This document shows positions 30,703 through 40,686 of a DNA stretch of 64,000 nt, piece by piece; positions within the stretch are counted from its first letter, which is position 1, and each line of letters opens with the position of its first letter. Position numbers and translations under genes: made by a program. Location: NCBI RefSeq assembly GCF_024029855.1, contig NZ_CP097205.1:186001-250000 (forward strand). The letters are read 5' to 3'. The notes beneath the pieces are model-generated. The model ran no database searches, was not told the DNA's origin, and worked only from the letters and a program-made list of their open reading frames with translations. This DNA comes from Buchnera aphidicola (Sipha maydis). Its GTDB lineage: Bacteria; Pseudomonadota; Gammaproteobacteria; Enterobacterales; Enterobacteriaceae.

Positions 30703-31174
30703 TTTTTTTAAAATAAAAATTTTTTAATAAAATTAAAAAAAACAATAAAAATATAAAAAAATTTTAAATTTATAAAATTTTTTTTTGAAAAAAGAATTTA
30801 AAAATTCTATAAAACTTTGAATAAAATATAAAAAAAAAATATTAATAAAATGTTACAATCAAATATTCAAAAAATATTATTTTTATGAAATTTCAATAAA
30901 TTAATCATGAAAAAATAAAAAATTAATTTATTTAATCAAAAATTTCTTTAAGAACATAAATAAATTTTTATATAAAAAAAATATATTCGTAAAATTTCAA
31001 TAAAAACCTTATAAAACTATTAAAAAATTTTTTTTATATTTTATTTTATTAATATACAAATATTATTCAATCTTTAAAAATATTTAATATTTAATATAAA
31101 ATATATACAAAGATAAAACATACCACAAGATAAATTAAAAAAAAAAATCATAAAAAATAAAAAATGAGTAAATT
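30703..31174. other. 472-base AT-rich gap between glnS and eno
   Basis: No gene, tRNA or convincing remnant is visible. In E. coli eno is preceded by pyrG; I looked for CTP synthase motifs and saw none. The stretch is mostly short A and T runs and is likely degraded spacer plus the eno promoter. Confidence 0.6.
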
Positions 31175-32476
31175 ATGTCTATAATTGAAAAAATAATTGG
31201 AAGAGAAATAATAGATTCTCGTGGAAATCCAACAGTTGAAGCAGAAGTACATACACGTACAGGATGTATTGGTATTGCTTCAGTTCCATCTGGTGCTTCA
31301 AAAGGATCTAAAGAAGCATTAGAAATAAGAGATTTAGAAAGAAGATTTTCAGGAAATGGTGTTCAAAAATCTGTCTCATTAATTAATCATTTAATATTTA
31401 AAAATTTAAAAAACAAAAATTCTATAGATCAACAAGACATCGATAAAACAATGATTGAATTAGACGGAACAGAGAATAAATCTATATTAGGTGCTAATAC
31501 TATGCTTGCTGTTTCTTTAGCAAATGCAAAAGCAGCTGCAATATTTAAAAAAATATATCTTTTCGAGCATATTTCTGAACTGAATAACACGCCTAAAAAA
31601 TATTCTATGCCACTACCAATGATGAATATCATAAATGGTGGAAAACATTCTAATAATAATATTGATCTTCAAGAATTTATGATACAACCTATATCTGCAA
31701 AAAACTTTAAACATGCAGTACAAATAGGATGTGAAATTTTCCACTCATTATCTCAAATATTAAAAAAAAAAAATATGAGTACAGCAGTTGGAGATGAAGG
31801 AGGTTATGCTCCTAATTTATATTCAAATGAAGAAGCAATACTTTTAATACTAGAAGCAATACAAAAATCAGAATATGAAATTGGAAAAGATGTAACTTTA
31901 GCAATTGATTGTGCATCTTCAGAATTATATGATAGAAAAACAAAAAAATACTTTTTACACGGAGAAAATAAACAATTTAATTCATATGAATTTACTAATT
32001 ATTTAAAAAATCTTATAAAAAAATATCCTATTTTATCCATCGAAGATGGACAAGATGAATCAGATTGGAAAGGTTTTATACATCAAACAAAAATTTTAGG
32101 AGAAAAAATTCAAATTGTTGGAGATGATTTATTTGTCACGAATGATAATATCCTAAAAAAAGGAATTCAAAAAAAAATCGCAAATTCTATTTTAATTAAA
32201 CCAAATCAAATTGGAACATTAACTGAAACGATTAAAACAATACAAACAGCTAAAAAAGCCAATTATAATGTGATTATTTCTCATCGTTCTGGAGAAACAG
32301 AAGATGTTACTATATCAGATTTAGCAGTTGGAACTGCAGCAGGGCAAATTAAGACTGGATCTTTAAGCAGAACAGATCGAATCGCTAAATACAACCAATT
32401 GATTAGAATAGAAGAAAAATTAGGATATAAAAAAGCTCCTTACTATGGAGCAAAAGAATTAAAAATTAAAAAATAG
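31175..32476 (+). CDS. eno: Enolase
   Basis: Converts 2-phosphoglycerate to phosphoenolpyruvate; also a degradosome partner in E. coli. The 433 residues match E. coli (432). Motifs: [39 protein letters not shown], the Mg ligands in [20 protein letters not shown] and VGDDLFVTN, then [14 protein letters not shown] and [12 protein letters not shown]. It is the best conserved protein of the window. A hairpin follows it. Confidence 0.98.
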   Translation: MSIIEKIIGREIIDSRGNPTVEAEVHTRTGCIGIASVPSGASKGSKEALEIRDLERRFSGNGVQKSVSLINHLIFKNLKNKNSIDQQDIDKTMIELDGTENKSILGANTMLAVSLANAKAAAIFKKIYLFEHISELNNTPKKYSMPLPMMNIINGGKHSNNNIDLQEFMIQPISAKNFKHAVQIGCEIFHSLSQILKKKNMSTAVGDEGGYAPNLYSNEEAILLILEAIQKSEYEIGKDVTLAIDCASSELYDRKTKKYFLHGENKQFNSYEFTNYLKNLIKKYPILSIEDGQDESDWKGFIHQTKILGEKIQIVGDDLFVTNDNILKKGIQKKIANSILIKPNQIGTLTETIKTIQTAKKANYNVIISHRSGETEDVTISDLAVGTAAGQIKTGSLSRTDRIAKYNQLIRIEEKLGYKKAPYYGAKELKIKK

Positions 32477-32486
32477 AATGAATTTA

Positions 32487-32529
32487 GTAGTAAAATAATA
32501 TATTTATTCAAAATATTATATTTTACTAC
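32487..32529 (+). terminator. Hairpin between eno and polA
   Basis: GTAGTAAAAT (32487-32496) pairs with ATTTTACTAC (32520-32529); inner bases can extend the stem with a bulge. It starts 10 bases after the eno stop codon. No clean T run follows, so it could equally protect the eno mRNA 3' end. Confidence 0.45.
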
Positions 32530-32575
32530 GTAAAATATTTTAAGAAAATTTATAAAAAAAATTATATAAAAAAAT

Positions 32576-33469
32576 ATGAAAAATAAAAAAAATATCTTAA
32601 TAATTGTTGATGGAACAAATTATTTATACAGAGCATATTTTGCATTTAAAAATTTTCAAAATAAAAAAAAAGAACCTATAGGAGCGATATATGGAACTTT
32701 AATTATGCTGAAAAAAGTTTTTAATAAATATATGCCTAATAAAATAATTATTGTATTTGATCATAAAACAATTAATTTTAGAAAAAAAATATATAAAAAA
32801 TATAAAGCAAATAGACCAAAAATTCCACAAGATTTAAAAGTTCAAATTAATCAATTAATCAAAATAATTAATTATATAGGTATTCCTGTCATTCAAATAC
32901 CAGGATTCGAAGCTGATGATATTATAGGAACTTTAGTTTATAAAAAAAATAAAAAAAATATTTTAATATTAACTAATGATAAAGATATGATGCAATTAAT
33001 TAATAAAAATGTAAAAATATTAAATCATCATGAAACAATAATTGGAGAAAAAGAAGTTAGAAAAAAATTTGGAATTTCTCCAAAACTTATAAAAGATTTC
33101 TTAGCACTTGTAGGAGATCGCTCAGATAACATTCCTGGAATACCCGGTGTAGGAATTAAAACTGCACAAATACTTTTAAAAAATTTTCATTCTTTAAAAG
33201 AGATTTATAAAAATTTAGATAAACTTTCTTTATTAAATATTAGGAATGCAAAAAAATTACCAAAAATTTTTTTAAAAAATAAAAAAATTGCTTTTATATC
33301 AAAATACCTATCAACTATCCAAATACGAATACGCTCACCAATTCTAAATGCATCTTTTAAATTGAAAAAACCTAAAAAAAAAAAAATATTTGAATATTTT
33401 AAGAAAAATAATTTTAAATCCTTAAAAACATCTTTTAAGAAATCTCCTTGGTTTAATAATTTAAAATAA
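32576..33469 (+). CDS. polA: DNA polymerase I, 5' nuclease domain only
   Basis: 5'-3' exonuclease and flap endonuclease that removes RNA primers from Okazaki fragments. The 297 residues correspond to the N-terminal third of E. coli Pol I (928 residues). Metal-binding motifs are intact: IIVDGTNYLYRAYFA, IIVFDH, YKANRPKIP, PGFEADDIIGTL, LTNDKDMMQL, LVGDRSDNIPGIPGVG. No proofreading or polymerase domain follows: the stop is at the domain end and engB begins on the other strand 25 bases later. This reduced form is known from Buchnera. Confidence 0.95.
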   Translation: MKNKKNILIIVDGTNYLYRAYFAFKNFQNKKKEPIGAIYGTLIMLKKVFNKYMPNKIIIVFDHKTINFRKKIYKKYKANRPKIPQDLKVQINQLIKIINYIGIPVIQIPGFEADDIIGTLVYKKNKKNILILTNDKDMMQLINKNVKILNHHETIIGEKEVRKKFGISPKLIKDFLALVGDRSDNIPGIPGVGIKTAQILLKNFHSLKEIYKNLDKLSLLNIRNAKKLPKIFLKNKKIAFISKYLSTIQIRIRSPILNASFKLKKPKKKKIFEYFKKNNFKSLKTSFKKSPWFNNLK

Positions 33470-33494
33470 ATAGTTTAAAAATTGCTCAAAAAAT

Positions 33495-34124
33495 TCAAAA
33501 ACTACACTTTTTATTTTTTTTATACACATCTGAATACCAATTACTTAAAGTTTTTTTTAATTCAAAAATTCCAATTTTTTTAAATGAAGAAAAAATTTGA
33601 ATACAAGGTGAAATTTTTAAAGAAATAATTTTCTCTTGAGCAGAAATATATTTTTTTTTTCTTAAAAAAAAACTTAATTTATCACATTTATTTAATAAAA
33701 TAATAAAATTAATTTTTTTTTTATTTAAAATATTTATGATAATTAAATCATTTTCTTTAAAAAAGAAATTTATATCTACTAATAAAACAACTCCAATTAA
33801 ACATTTTCTATAAAATAAATACTTTTTTATTTCTCGTAACCAATTTATTTTTTTTCTCTTGTAAAAAGAAGAATAACCATAACCTGGAAAATCAACTATT
33901 CTGCATTTATTATCAACATTAAAAAAATTAATTAATTTTGTACTACCAGGAAATTTACTTACACGTGATAATTTTTTTTTATTAGATAAACTATTCACTA
34001 ATGTCGATTTTCCTGAATTAGAATATCCTAAAAAAGCTATTTCATTCCCTACATGAATATTAATTTGATCAATATTTATAAAACTTTTCATGAAAAAAGT
34101 TAAATCAAAATTTAAAATTTTCAT
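33495..34124 (-). CDS. engB: Ribosome biogenesis GTPase EngB (YihA/YsxC)
   Basis: Essential GTPase of 50S assembly. From the ATG at 34122-34124 the protein has 209 residues (210 in E. coli); that ATG has an AAGGA site, and a start 27 bases earlier is not conserved. G1 GYSNSGKSTL, G3 DFPGYGYSS, G4 NKCDKL, and the G2 region FPGSTKLINFF are visible. Convergent with polA, its neighbour in E. coli too. Confidence 0.94.
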   Translation of the reverse strand: MKILNFDLTFFMKSFINIDQINIHVGNEIAFLGYSNSGKSTLVNSLSNKKKLSRVSKFPGSTKLINFFNVDNKCRIVDFPGYGYSSFYKRKKINWLREIKKYLFYRKCLIGVVLLVDINFFFKENDLIIINILNKKKINFIILLNKCDKLSFFLRKKKYISAQEKIISLKISPCIQIFSSFKKIGIFELKKTLSNWYSDVYKKNKKCSF

Positions 34125-34331
34125 ACTTATCCTTAAAAAAAATATGCACAAAGAAAAAAATAAATATTTAAAAAAAAAATAAATATAAAAAAATATTATA
34201 TATGAAAAAGTTAAAAAAAAACTTTTAAATACTGATTAAAATAAAAAAATATACTATTATATAAATAGTAATATTTATTATAAAAATAACATAAAAAAAA
34301 AAGTTTTGTAAAAAAATATAGGTTAAATGAA

Positions 34332-36158
34332 ATGAATCAAAAATTTAGAAATATAGCAATCATTGCGCATGTTGATCATGGTAAAACTACTTTAATTGAT
34401 AAACTTCTACAAGAATCAGGAATTTTTAAAATACATGAAGAAAAAACTGAACGTATTATGGACAGTAATGATTTAGAAAGAGAAAGAGGAATAACAATTA
34501 CTGCAAAAAACACATCCATCAAATGGAATGAATATAAAATAAATATTGTAGATACTCCAGGACATGCAGATTTTGGAGGAGAAGTTGAAAGAGTATTATC
34601 TATGGTAGATTCAGTATTACTAGTTGTTGATGCTCTTGATGGACCGATGCCACAAACAAGATTTGTAACTGAAAAAGCTTTTAGATATAATCTAAACCCT
34701 ATTGTTGTTGTGAATAAAATAGATAGAAAAAATTCTAGACCAAATTGGGTAATTGATCAAATATTTGATTTATTTATTAATTTAAATGCAACTGATAAGC
34801 AATTAGATTTTCCTATAGTTTATACATCTGCTTTATTGGGAAAATCAGGATTAGAGTTAAATAAATTAGAAAATAATATGTCTCCTTTATTTAATATAAT
34901 TATTAAACATACTCCAGCTCCACAAAAAAATATTCATAAAAAATTCAAAATGCAAATTTCACAATTAGATTATGACAATTATCTCGGAATTATTGGAATA
35001 GGAAGAATTCATTCAGGATCAATAAAACCAAAACAAAAAATTAAAGTTATCAATCAACAAGGAAAAAATAACAATGGTGAAATAAAAAAAATATTAAAAT
35101 ATTCTGGACTCAAAAAAATGGATTCACAAATTGCTTTTTCAGGAGACATAATTGCTGTTTCTGGAATTGAAAATATTAAAATTTCAGATACCATCTGCGA
35201 TATCAAAAGTAAATCTCCTCTACCAAAATTAAATATTGATGAACCAACTGTAAAAATGTTTTTTTCAGTTAATTCTTCACCATTTGCAGGTACTGAGGGT
35301 ATACATGTCACTTCACGAAAAATACTCGAAAGATTGAATAAAGAAAAAATGCATAACGTCGCATTAAAAGTAGAAGAAACAAATGACTCAAGTACTTTTT
35401 GTGTATCAGGTAGAGGAGAACTACATTTATCTATATTAATAGAAAATATGCGAAGAGAAGGATATGAATTAGAAGTCTCTCGACCAAAAGTTATATTTAA
35501 AAAAAAAAATGGAATTGAAAAAGAACCTTTTGAACTTATTGTATTGGATATAAAAGAAAAATATCAAGGTGTAATCATGCAATATATAGGAGAAAGAAAA
35601 GGAGAAATGAAAAATATGATTTTAGATAATAGAGGAAGAGTAAGATTAGAATATATTATATCAAGTCGTGCTTTAATTGGTTTTCGTTCAGAATTTACAA
35701 ATATTACCGCTGGAACTGGTCTTTTTTATTCATCATTTAGTCATTATGATAATATATCAAAATTTAATATCTCCAATAGAAGAAATGGTGTATTAATTTC
35801 TAATAATACAGGATATGCAGTTGCTTTCTCATTATTTAACTTACAAGAACGTGGAAAATTATTTTTAGGGCATGGAGCTAAAGTATATGAAGGTCAAATA
35901 ATTGGAATACATAGTAAATCTAATGATTTAACTGTAAACTGTTTAGCAGGGAAAAAATTGACTAATATGCGTGCTTCTGGAACAGATGAAGCGATTAACT
36001 TAATTAAACCAATAAATTTAACTCTTGAGCAAGCAATGAGTTTTATTAATGACGATGAATTAATAGAAATTACACCTAAAGAAATACGTCTAAGAAAAAA
36101 GTTTTTAAAAGAAAATCAAAGAAAATCTGCTTCTAGAAAAAAACTAATCTCTACATAA
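34332..36158 (+). CDS. typA: Ribosome-binding GTPase TypA/BipA
   Basis: Translational GTPase that aids 50S assembly and stress adaptation. The 608 residues match E. coli (607). G1 AHVDHGKTTL, G2 region RERGITITAKN, G3 DTPGHADFGGEVE, G4 NKID. Then domains II, III and V as in EF-G, and the TypA-specific C-terminal domain with NLQERGKLFLGHGAKVYEGQ written in pieces through the region 500-540. Its last 15 bases overlap the end of gmk on the other strand. Confidence 0.97.
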   Translation: MNQKFRNIAIIAHVDHGKTTLIDKLLQESGIFKIHEEKTERIMDSNDLERERGITITAKNTSIKWNEYKINIVDTPGHADFGGEVERVLSMVDSVLLVVDALDGPMPQTRFVTEKAFRYNLNPIVVVNKIDRKNSRPNWVIDQIFDLFINLNATDKQLDFPIVYTSALLGKSGLELNKLENNMSPLFNIIIKHTPAPQKNIHKKFKMQISQLDYDNYLGIIGIGRIHSGSIKPKQKIKVINQQGKNNNGEIKKILKYSGLKKMDSQIAFSGDIIAVSGIENIKISDTICDIKSKSPLPKLNIDEPTVKMFFSVNSSPFAGTEGIHVTSRKILERLNKEKMHNVALKVEETNDSSTFCVSGRGELHLSILIENMRREGYELEVSRPKVIFKKKNGIEKEPFELIVLDIKEKYQGVIMQYIGERKGEMKNMILDNRGRVRLEYIISSRALIGFRSEFTNITAGTGLFYSSFSHYDNISKFNISNRRNGVLISNNTGYAVAFSLFNLQERGKLFLGHGAKVYEGQIIGIHSKSNDLTVNCLAGKKLTNMRASGTDEAINLIKPINLTLEQAMSFINDDELIEITPKEIRLRKKFLKENQRKSASRKKLIST

Positions 36159-36773
36159 TAAATTCTGAATTAATTTTTTATATTTCATACTTTGATAAGA
36201 GGTAGATAATCTATAAGAACAAATAATAGTCTTTAAATGAGAAATTGCATCATTAAAATTATCATTTATGATTAAATAATCATATTCTAAATAATGACTA
36301 GTTTCTTTAATAAATTTTTTCATTCTATGAAAAATCACCTCTTGATCATCTTGATTTCTTTTTTTTAATCTATTAAATAATTCGTCTTTAGAAGGAGGTA
36401 ATAAAAAAATGCTTTTAGCATTTAAAAAAATTTTTTTAATTTGTCGTGCGCCTTGCCAATCTATATCTAATAAAATATCTTGTCCTTTAAATAAAATAGA
36501 TTGTGTGTGTATTAAAGGTGTTCCATAATAATTATTAAAAACTTTCGCGTATTCTAAAAACTTTTTTTTCTTAATCATTAATTTAAATTTTTTTTTAGAA
36601 ATAAAATAATAATCAATACCATGTCTTTCTCCCGGTCGTATCAAACGAGTAGTATAAGAAATTGACATTTTTACTTCTAAAAATTGCTCTTTTTTTAAAA
36701 ATGATTTTATTAAACTAGATTTTCCAGTACCACTAGGAGCTGATAGAATAAAAATTCTTCCTACATTTTTCAT
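36144..36773 (-). CDS. gmk: Guanylate kinase
   Basis: Phosphorylates GMP to GDP. The 209 residues match E. coli (207). The P-loop SAPSGTGKSSLIKSF starts at about residue 10; the GMP-binding SYTTRLIRPGERHGIDYYF and LDIDWQGARQIK follow. It is downstream of ygfZ on the same strand with an 18-A/T tract in the spacer, and overlaps the typA end by 15 bases. Confidence 0.97.
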   Translation of the reverse strand: MKNVGRIFILSAPSGTGKSSLIKSFLKKEQFLEVKMSISYTTRLIRPGERHGIDYYFISKKKFKLMIKKKKFLEYAKVFNNYYGTPLIHTQSILFKGQDILLDIDWQGARQIKKIFLNAKSIFLLPPSKDELFNRLKKRNQDDQEVIFHRMKKFIKETSHYLEYDYLIINDNFNDAISHLKTIICSYRLSTSYQSMKYKKLIQNLLCRD

Positions 36774-36862
36774 ATAATTTATACCTAAAATTTTTATATC
36801 AAAAAAAAAAAAAAAAAAGAAAAATTAAAAAAATAAATTTATTCCACAGAAAATATAAAAAT

Positions 36863-37822
36863 TTATTTTTTTACATGAAAATAATTACTTCTTATTTTAT
36901 AAATTTTTTCTTTATTATAAATTTTATTTAAAACAACTTGTGCATAAATTTTATTATGAACAGTTACAGAAGATAATAAAACGCCTTTTTTAATCCATTT
37001 TTTTTTAATTTTTACATATACAAGATCTCCAGGAAAAAATGAATTTTTATCATCATAGATACAATATAAAAATTTTAATGATCTTTTATTAAAATTATTA
37101 TATTTTATTTTAACAATTTGTTCTTGTCCAAGATAACATCCTTTTTTATAACTTATACTATTTTTAAATTTATCTAAATTTATTTCTTGAGGGAAAAAAT
37201 TTAATAAATTCTGTGACTCTATAATTGGAATTTTTTCTTCAATATCTATTGATAACCATTGATTGCTAGAATTAAAATAAGAAATATTTGTATTTTTTTT
37301 TAAAATTTTTACAAGAACTTTATATGAAGAAACCAAAATAAAACGTTCAATAACATTATATATAAAGATTACAGTGATATTGTTTTCATGTATAACAGAA
37401 TTATGTTTATTAGGTAAAATTGAAAAAAAATTTTTCAAGAAATTACGTGCATTTTTTCCAAGAACTCCAAAAAAAAATAATTTTTTTTCTTTAGAAAATT
37501 TCACTATAGAAAAAATAGAATATTTTTTTATTTCTTGAATTTGTTTTTTAGCAATATTTTTTCTTAAAATATAAAAATAATTTTTTTTTCTTTTAAAAAT
37601 TAATAATGTACTATAAATTTTTCCTTTGTTATTACAATGTCCGCATAAAATATATTTATTAGATTTTAATAAATTTATATCTGCTGTAATTTGACTATTT
37701 AAATATTTTTTTTTATCTTGACCTGAAACTTTTATTAACTCCCATTCGTCTAAAGAAACTATAGAAAGAAATATTTTATTTGCAGGCAAAATCTCATTTT
37801 TTGGAAAAATAAATTTGGTCAT
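36863..37822 (-). CDS. ygfZ: tRNA-modifying/Fe-S protein YgfZ
   Basis: Folate-binding protein related to glycine cleavage T protein, needed for activity of certain Fe-S enzymes including MiaB in E. coli. The 319 residues match E. coli (326). The signature KGCYLGQE near residue 225 is intact, and the N-terminal LIKVSGQDKKKYLNSQ region is recognisable; the rest is diverged and lysine-rich. Its retention fits the retention of miaB in this window. Confidence 0.93.
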   Translation of the reverse strand: MTKFIFPKNEILPANKIFLSIVSLDEWELIKVSGQDKKKYLNSQITADINLLKSNKYILCGHCNNKGKIYSTLLIFKRKKNYFYILRKNIAKKQIQEIKKYSIFSIVKFSKEKKLFFFGVLGKNARNFLKNFFSILPNKHNSVIHENNITVIFIYNVIERFILVSSYKVLVKILKKNTNISYFNSSNQWLSIDIEEKIPIIESQNLLNFFPQEINLDKFKNSISYKKGCYLGQEQIVKIKYNNFNKRSLKFLYCIYDDKNSFFPGDLVYVKIKKKWIKKGVLLSSVTVHNKIYAQVVLNKIYNKEKIYKIRSNYFHVKK

Positions 37823-38031
37823 AAAAATTATCCTATTTGAAAATTATTACTAAAAAATTTTTATTATTTATAATATATAAATAAACAACCTGAAATAAAA
37901 AATATTTTAATTAAAAAAATATAATAAGTAAGAAATTTTTAAAAAAATGATAAAATATAAAATTTTAATAATTAAAAAAAATTATCTAAAAAAATAAAAA
38001 TTTAAAATAATTTACATTAAAATACAATTTT

Positions 38032-39138
38032 ATGAAAAATATGAAAACAATAAAAAAACTTTTAAAAAAAATAAAAAAATATTATTCAAAATATAAAAAA
38101 ATTAGGAGATGTCTTTGAATTAAATAAAAAAAAAAATAGATTAATAGAAATAGACAATATTGTACAAAATAAAAAAAATTGGAAAAAGAAAAATTTTTTT
38201 AAAAAAATTAATAAAGAAAAAAAAAATATTTATAAAAAAATTAATATTTGTAAAATAATAGAGAAAAATATAAGAGAGAATCAAAAATTATTAAATCTCT
38301 CTATAGAATTATCAGATTTATCTCTTATAAATGACATCAAAAAAAAAATTAAAAAAATTAAAAAAAAAATTAATAAATTATATATCCAAACACTATTTAA
38401 AAAAAAAAACGATAATAAAAATTGTTATATTGATATTCAATCTGGATCTGGAGGAATAGAAGCGCAAGATTGGTCTAATATGCTATTAAAAATGTATTTA
38501 AAATTTTTAAATAAACATAAATTTTATGTAAATATAATTAACATTATATATGATGAATTTAATGGAATCAAATCTGCGACATTACAAGTTAAAGGGGAAT
38601 ATGCTTTTGGTTGGTTAAGAACAGAATCTGGAATACATAGATTAGTTAGAAAAAGTCCATTTAACTCAGGAAATAAAAGGCATACATCTTTTAGTTCAAT
38701 TTTTGTATATCCTGTCTTACAAAATAAAGAATTTTTTAAATTAAATAAATCTGATTTGAAAATAGAAGTATATAAATCTTCAGGATCAGGGGGGCAACAT
38801 GTCAATAAAACGGAATCCGCAGTAAGAATAAAACATATACCTACTGGAATTACAGTGACATGTCAAAGTGATCGATCACAACATAAAAATAAAAAAAATG
38901 CAATGAAACAAATTATTTCAAAAATATTAAACCAACAAAAAAAAGAAAAAAATTTAAAAATAAGAAATATAAATAAAAAAAAAAAAATATTGAATGGAGT
39001 AATCAAATTAGATCATATATATTAGATGATACTAGAATTAAAGATATTAGAACAGGAAAAGAAACAAGAAACATACAAAAATTTTTTAATGGAAATATAG
39101 AAGAATTTATTAAAAAAAGTCTACAATTAGGATTGTAA
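38032..39138 (+). CDS. prfB: Peptide chain release factor 2, two frame changes
   Basis: Recognises UGA and UAA stop codons. The first frame (ATG at 38032; a second ATG at 38041) meets TGA at 38116. The stretch AGGAGA-TGT-CTT-TGA is the conserved RF2 programmed +1 site: Shine-Dalgarno-like element, CUU slip codon, UGA. The +1 frame continues through the SGSGGIEAQDW, RKSPFNSG and GSGGQHVNKTESA (GGQ) motifs to a stop at 39023-39025. The true C-terminus (EWSNQIRSYILDDTRIKD ... LQLGL) lies in another frame from about 38989 to 39138. This second break falls at a 13-A run (38975-38987). Combined, the product is about 368 residues, as in E. coli (365). Confidence 0.93.
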
Positions 39139-39141
39139 AAA

Positions 39142-40653
39142 ATGGCCAAAAATAATAAAAACACAAACATGACACAAAATTCTGAAAGGGAAAATAGAAT
39201 ACAAAAATTAAAATTATTAAAAAAAAATGGATTTAATTTTCCTAATCATTTTATGACAAATAATTCTTCTGAAAAAATTTTTTTAAAATATAATAAAAAA
39301 AATAAAAAAGAATTAGAAAAATCAACGTTTCAAATAAAAATTGCTGGAAGAATTGTCAAAAAAAGAATTATGGGCAAAGCTACCTTTATTATTTTACAAG
39401 ATTCAGAAAATGAGATACAAATATATGCAAACCAAAATTCTTTTAAATCTAAAAAATATAATTATTTTTTTTTTAAAAATTTAGACTTAGGAGATATTAT
39501 AGGTGTCAAAGGAAATATTTTTAAAACAAGAACGAATGAAACTACTATTCATTGTAAAGAATTTATATTATTAACAAAATCGCTTAGACCATTACCAGAA
39601 AAATATCATGGATTAGTAAACAAAGAAATAAAATATAGAAAAAGGTATATTGATTTAATTTCTGATAAAAATTTAAAAAAAACATTTAAAAAAAGAGCTA
39701 TCTTAATTTCTTTCATTAGAAAATATATGAAAAAAAAAAAATTTTTAGAAGTTGAAACGCCTATTCTGCATAATATTCCAGGAGGTGCTATCGCTAAACC
39801 TTTCACTACATATCATCATTCATTAAATAAAAAAATGTATTTAAGAATTGCGCCAGAATTATATTTAAAAAGATTAATAATTGGAGGATTTGAAAAAATT
39901 TTTGAAATTAATAAAAATTTTCGCAATGAAGGAATATCTTTCAAACATAATCCAGAATTTACCATGATGGAGATATATATTGCCTATAAAAACTATAAAT
40001 ATATGATGAGATTTTTAAAAAAATTAATAAAATATATTAACAAAAAAATAAATAAAAATAAACCTTTAAAATATCAAAAAAATCTCTTTGATTTTAATCA
40101 ACCATTTCAAAAATTCACTATGAAAGAATCTATTTTAAAATTTAATAGATTCATAAAAAAACAAGATTTAGAAGATATAGATAAAATAAAAAAAATTGCT
40201 CAAAAAATAAATTTAAAAATAAAAAATACGTGGAAAATAGGGAAAGTTCTTACGGAAATATTTGAAAAAACAGTAGAAAAAAAATTAATCCAACCAACTT
40301 TTATTACAGAGTATCCATCAGAAGTTTCTCCTTTATCTAGAAGAAAAAATGATAATAAAAATTTTTCTGAAAGATTTGAATTCTTTATTGGAGGATATGA
40401 AATAGGAAATGGTTTTTCAGAATTAAATGATCCACAAGAACAAAAAAAAATTTTCAAAAAACAAATAAAATTAAAAAATATCACAAAAACAAACAAAACA
40501 TATGATCAAGATTATATCATAGCATTAGAACATGGAATGCCTCCAACAGCAGGTTTAGGAATAGGAATAGATAGATTAATCATGATATTTACAAATCAAA
40601 CAAACATTAAAGATGTGATCATCTTTCCAACTTTAAGTATTTTAAAAAAATAA
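39142..40653 (+). CDS. lysS: Lysyl-tRNA synthetase (class II)
   Basis: Charges tRNA-Lys, in heavy demand given the lysine-rich proteome. The 503 residues match E. coli (505). The N-terminal OB-fold anticodon domain (IKIAGRIVKKRIMGKATFIILQD) is followed by the class II core: motif 1 RYIDLI...FLEVETPILHNIPGGA, motif 2 FRNEGISFKHNPEFTMMEIY, motif 3 GLGIGIDRLIM. It starts 3 bases after prfB, as in E. coli. Confidence 0.97.
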   Translation: MAKNNKNTNMTQNSERENRIQKLKLLKKNGFNFPNHFMTNNSSEKIFLKYNKKNKKELEKSTFQIKIAGRIVKKRIMGKATFIILQDSENEIQIYANQNSFKSKKYNYFFFKNLDLGDIIGVKGNIFKTRTNETTIHCKEFILLTKSLRPLPEKYHGLVNKEIKYRKRYIDLISDKNLKKTFKKRAILISFIRKYMKKKKFLEVETPILHNIPGGAIAKPFTTYHHSLNKKMYLRIAPELYLKRLIIGGFEKIFEINKNFRNEGISFKHNPEFTMMEIYIAYKNYKYMMRFLKKLIKYINKKINKNKPLKYQKNLFDFNQPFQKFTMKESILKFNRFIKKQDLEDIDKIKKIAQKINLKIKNTWKIGKVLTEIFEKTVEKKLIQPTFITEYPSEVSPLSRRKNDNKNFSERFEFFIGGYEIGNGFSELNDPQEQKKIFKKQIKLKNITKTNKTYDQDYIIALEHGMPPTAGLGIGIDRLIMIFTNQTNIKDVIIFPTLSILKK

Positions 40654-40686
40654 ATTTTAAAAAAATAGAAAAAAGAAAATAAATCA

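Noticed and set aside
38480..39025. The mid-prfB open frame as an independent short release-factor gene (like prfH)
   Set aside because: Conserved RF2 sequence extends on both sides in other frames, and the upstream break is the known programmed site.
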